Positions 5,797 through 6,662 of a DNA stretch of 6,662 nt are shown here, piece by piece. Both the position numbers and the translations under genes were made by a program. The stretch is from Bacillota bacterium. Its GTDB lineage: Bacteria > Bacillota > Sulfobacillia > RBS10-35 > JAJYVN01. Positions within the stretch are counted from its first letter, which is position 1. Each line of letters opens with the position of its first letter. The stretch lies in NCBI GenBank assembly GCA_021791995.1, contig JAJYVN010000164.1, positions 1-6,662 on the forward strand, written 5' to 3'. The notes beneath the pieces are model-generated. The model had not been told where the DNA came from and made no database searches. It saw only the letters and a list, made by a program, of their open reading frames with translations.

Positions 5797-6662
5797 ATGG
5801 ATCCCACGCTCAATGCGTATATCCTCGACCACCCGGAGCTGTGTCGTCAGAAGACGTTGGAGGTGCAATACACCGACCATCGTCGGGACCGATTCCGCAT
5901 TGTGGCGGCGGCATACGTGCTGGAGTTTCTGCTTCGTGGTCCTGGGGCGGGACTGCGCAGGCTGGCCCAAGCAGATGGCCGGTCGGCACTGGACTCGGAT
6001 CGCCCTTCGCTCAACCTCGTTTTGCAACGTGTGGACGGCGTATGGTACCAGACCGCCGTCGCTACCCGGCCGGCTCGCATCAACATCTTCCGCCACGGCC
6101 CGCACTATTATGACGTTCATGTCTTCGACCTGACCCCGACGTCCGAAAGCGGAGACGTTCTGCCGCTGTTGGGCGAAATCGTCTTTCACGCCTATCCAGA
6201 TCGGCTCTACGTCGAGATTCGGCTGCACCCAACAGCTCCCGTCGAAGTGGCGGAAGTGGCGGTGCTCTGGCACCTGGATTCTGGCGCCTGCACACGCTGG
6301 CACACCGAAGGCCGATCCGGCGTCCTGGTGGACGGGGAAAGCCTGGAACTCGCAACGCCGCCCGCAGGCGGTTGGCTTGGCGCCAGCGGGCCTGGAGGGA
6401 TGATCGGCTGGATTCTTGGTGCACCAGAGGGCACCGCGAGCTTGCAGTTGCGGGCGGTCGATAGAGGGTGGATGCTGCAGCAGAAACTGCTTTTGCAGGG
6501 AAGCGCGACGCCGTGGGGTCTAGGGGAGGTCCGCTCCCTGGCATGTCGGGTGACGACGGAAGAGGGCCTGGAAGAACTTGCTGCAGTGGCGGCCATTGAG
6601 GCGGCACCGCTACAGGAGCCCGCCTTTACGGTAGGACCGGGGGGACGTTTCGCAGGGTACGA
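5797..6662 (+). CDS. Unrecognised protein, N-terminal 288 residues, cut by the right edge
   Basis: The frame is open from ATG 5797 to the last base (the final codon is incomplete), with no stop and with GC-rich third positions like the neighbouring genes. I do not recognise the family. The N-terminus (MDPTLNAYILDHPEL) is hydrophilic, with no signal peptide or lipobox. Residues 33-46 are mildly hydrophobic but too short and too charged at the flanks for a clear membrane helix. From about residue 72 onward short alternating hydrophobic strands dominate, for example LGEIVFHAYPDRLYVEIRLHP (from residue 125) and VAEVAVLWHL (151-160), with Gly/Pro turns, which suggests a beta-sandwich or beta-barrel fold. 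GGGAG-like support for the start is weak: GGGAG at 5781-5785 has an 11-base spacer. The frame is open back to 5689, so GTG 5713 or TTG 5725 remain possible starts. The hairpin upstream separates it from the transporter. Confidence 0.6.
   Translation, partial: MDPTLNAYILDHPELCRQKTLEVQYTDHRRDRFRIVAAAYVLEFLLRGPGAGLRRLAQADGRSALDSDRPSLNLVLQRVDGVWYQTAVATRPARINIFRHGPHYYDVHVFDLTPTSESGDVLPLLGEIVFHAYPDRLYVEIRLHPTAPVEVAEVAVLWHLDSGACTRWHTEGRSGVLVDGESLELATPPAGGWLGASGPGGMIGWILGAPEGTASLQLRAVDRGWMLQQKLLLQGSATPWGLGEVRSLACRVTTEEGLEELAAVAAIEAAPLQEPAFTVGPGGRFAGY

Noticed and set aside
5641..6303. Reverse-strand 220-codon open frame opposite the right-edge gene
   Set aside because: The + strand frame is longer, continues to the window end, and has the GC-rich third positions expected of a gene here. 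The reverse translation has no recognisable motif.

Overview
The window is GC-rich bacterial DNA and reads left to right on the + strand. Its core is the cluster topA (3' end) - xerC - hslV - hslU, four genes separated by 12, 1 and 21 bases. This is the order of the Bacillota topA-(trmFO)-xerC/codV-hslV/codW-hslU/codX-codY locus. The HslV N-terminus, which carries a short extension before the usual catalytic Thr, also looks like the Bacillota type. A high-GC Bacillota (Alicyclobacillus-, Kyrpidia- or Sulfobacillus-like) is the best guess, but genus cannot be fixed from this sequence. Two usual neighbours are absent: no trmFO lies between topA and xerC, and no codY follows hslU. Non-ATG starts dominate (TTG for xerC; GTG for hslV, hslU and the transporter), each with a good Shine-Dalgarno sequence.

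Region 1 (1-3658) is the housekeeping operon. It encodes the C-terminal end of DNA topoisomerase I with three Cys4 zinc fingers, the chromosome-dimer-resolving tyrosine recombinase XerC, and the two-part HslVU (ClpQY) ATP-dependent protease. All catalytic residues visible in these proteins are intact.

Region 2 (3659-4084) is a 426-base gap. It holds four hexamers of the type TTCACC at an exact 11-base period (3789-3827), which I read as a PHO box for PhoP/PhoB. A possible -10 lies downstream, followed by a leader of about 220 bases. The leader contains a near-consensus Shine-Dalgarno in front of a doubtful 58-codon ORF, and some mutually exclusive pairings.

Region 3 (4085-5565) is a 469-aa MFS phosphate:H+ symporter of the PHS (Pho84/PiPT) family that keeps every phosphate-contacting residue known from the fungal PiPT structure. 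A perfect 14-bp hairpin follows it. The PHO box and this gene support each other: together they predict a phosphate-starvation-induced, high-affinity Pi importer placed where codY usually lies.

Region 4 (5566-6662) is a short non-coding stretch, then the first 288 codons of an unrecognised, probably beta-rich protein that runs off the right edge.

I see no CRISPR array, tRNA, rRNA, insertion sequence or phage gene, and no evidence of a wholly new multi-gene system. The most informative signals are the PHO box/PHS pairing, the ambiguous HslV nucleophile, the remodelled operon and the orphan gene at the right edge.
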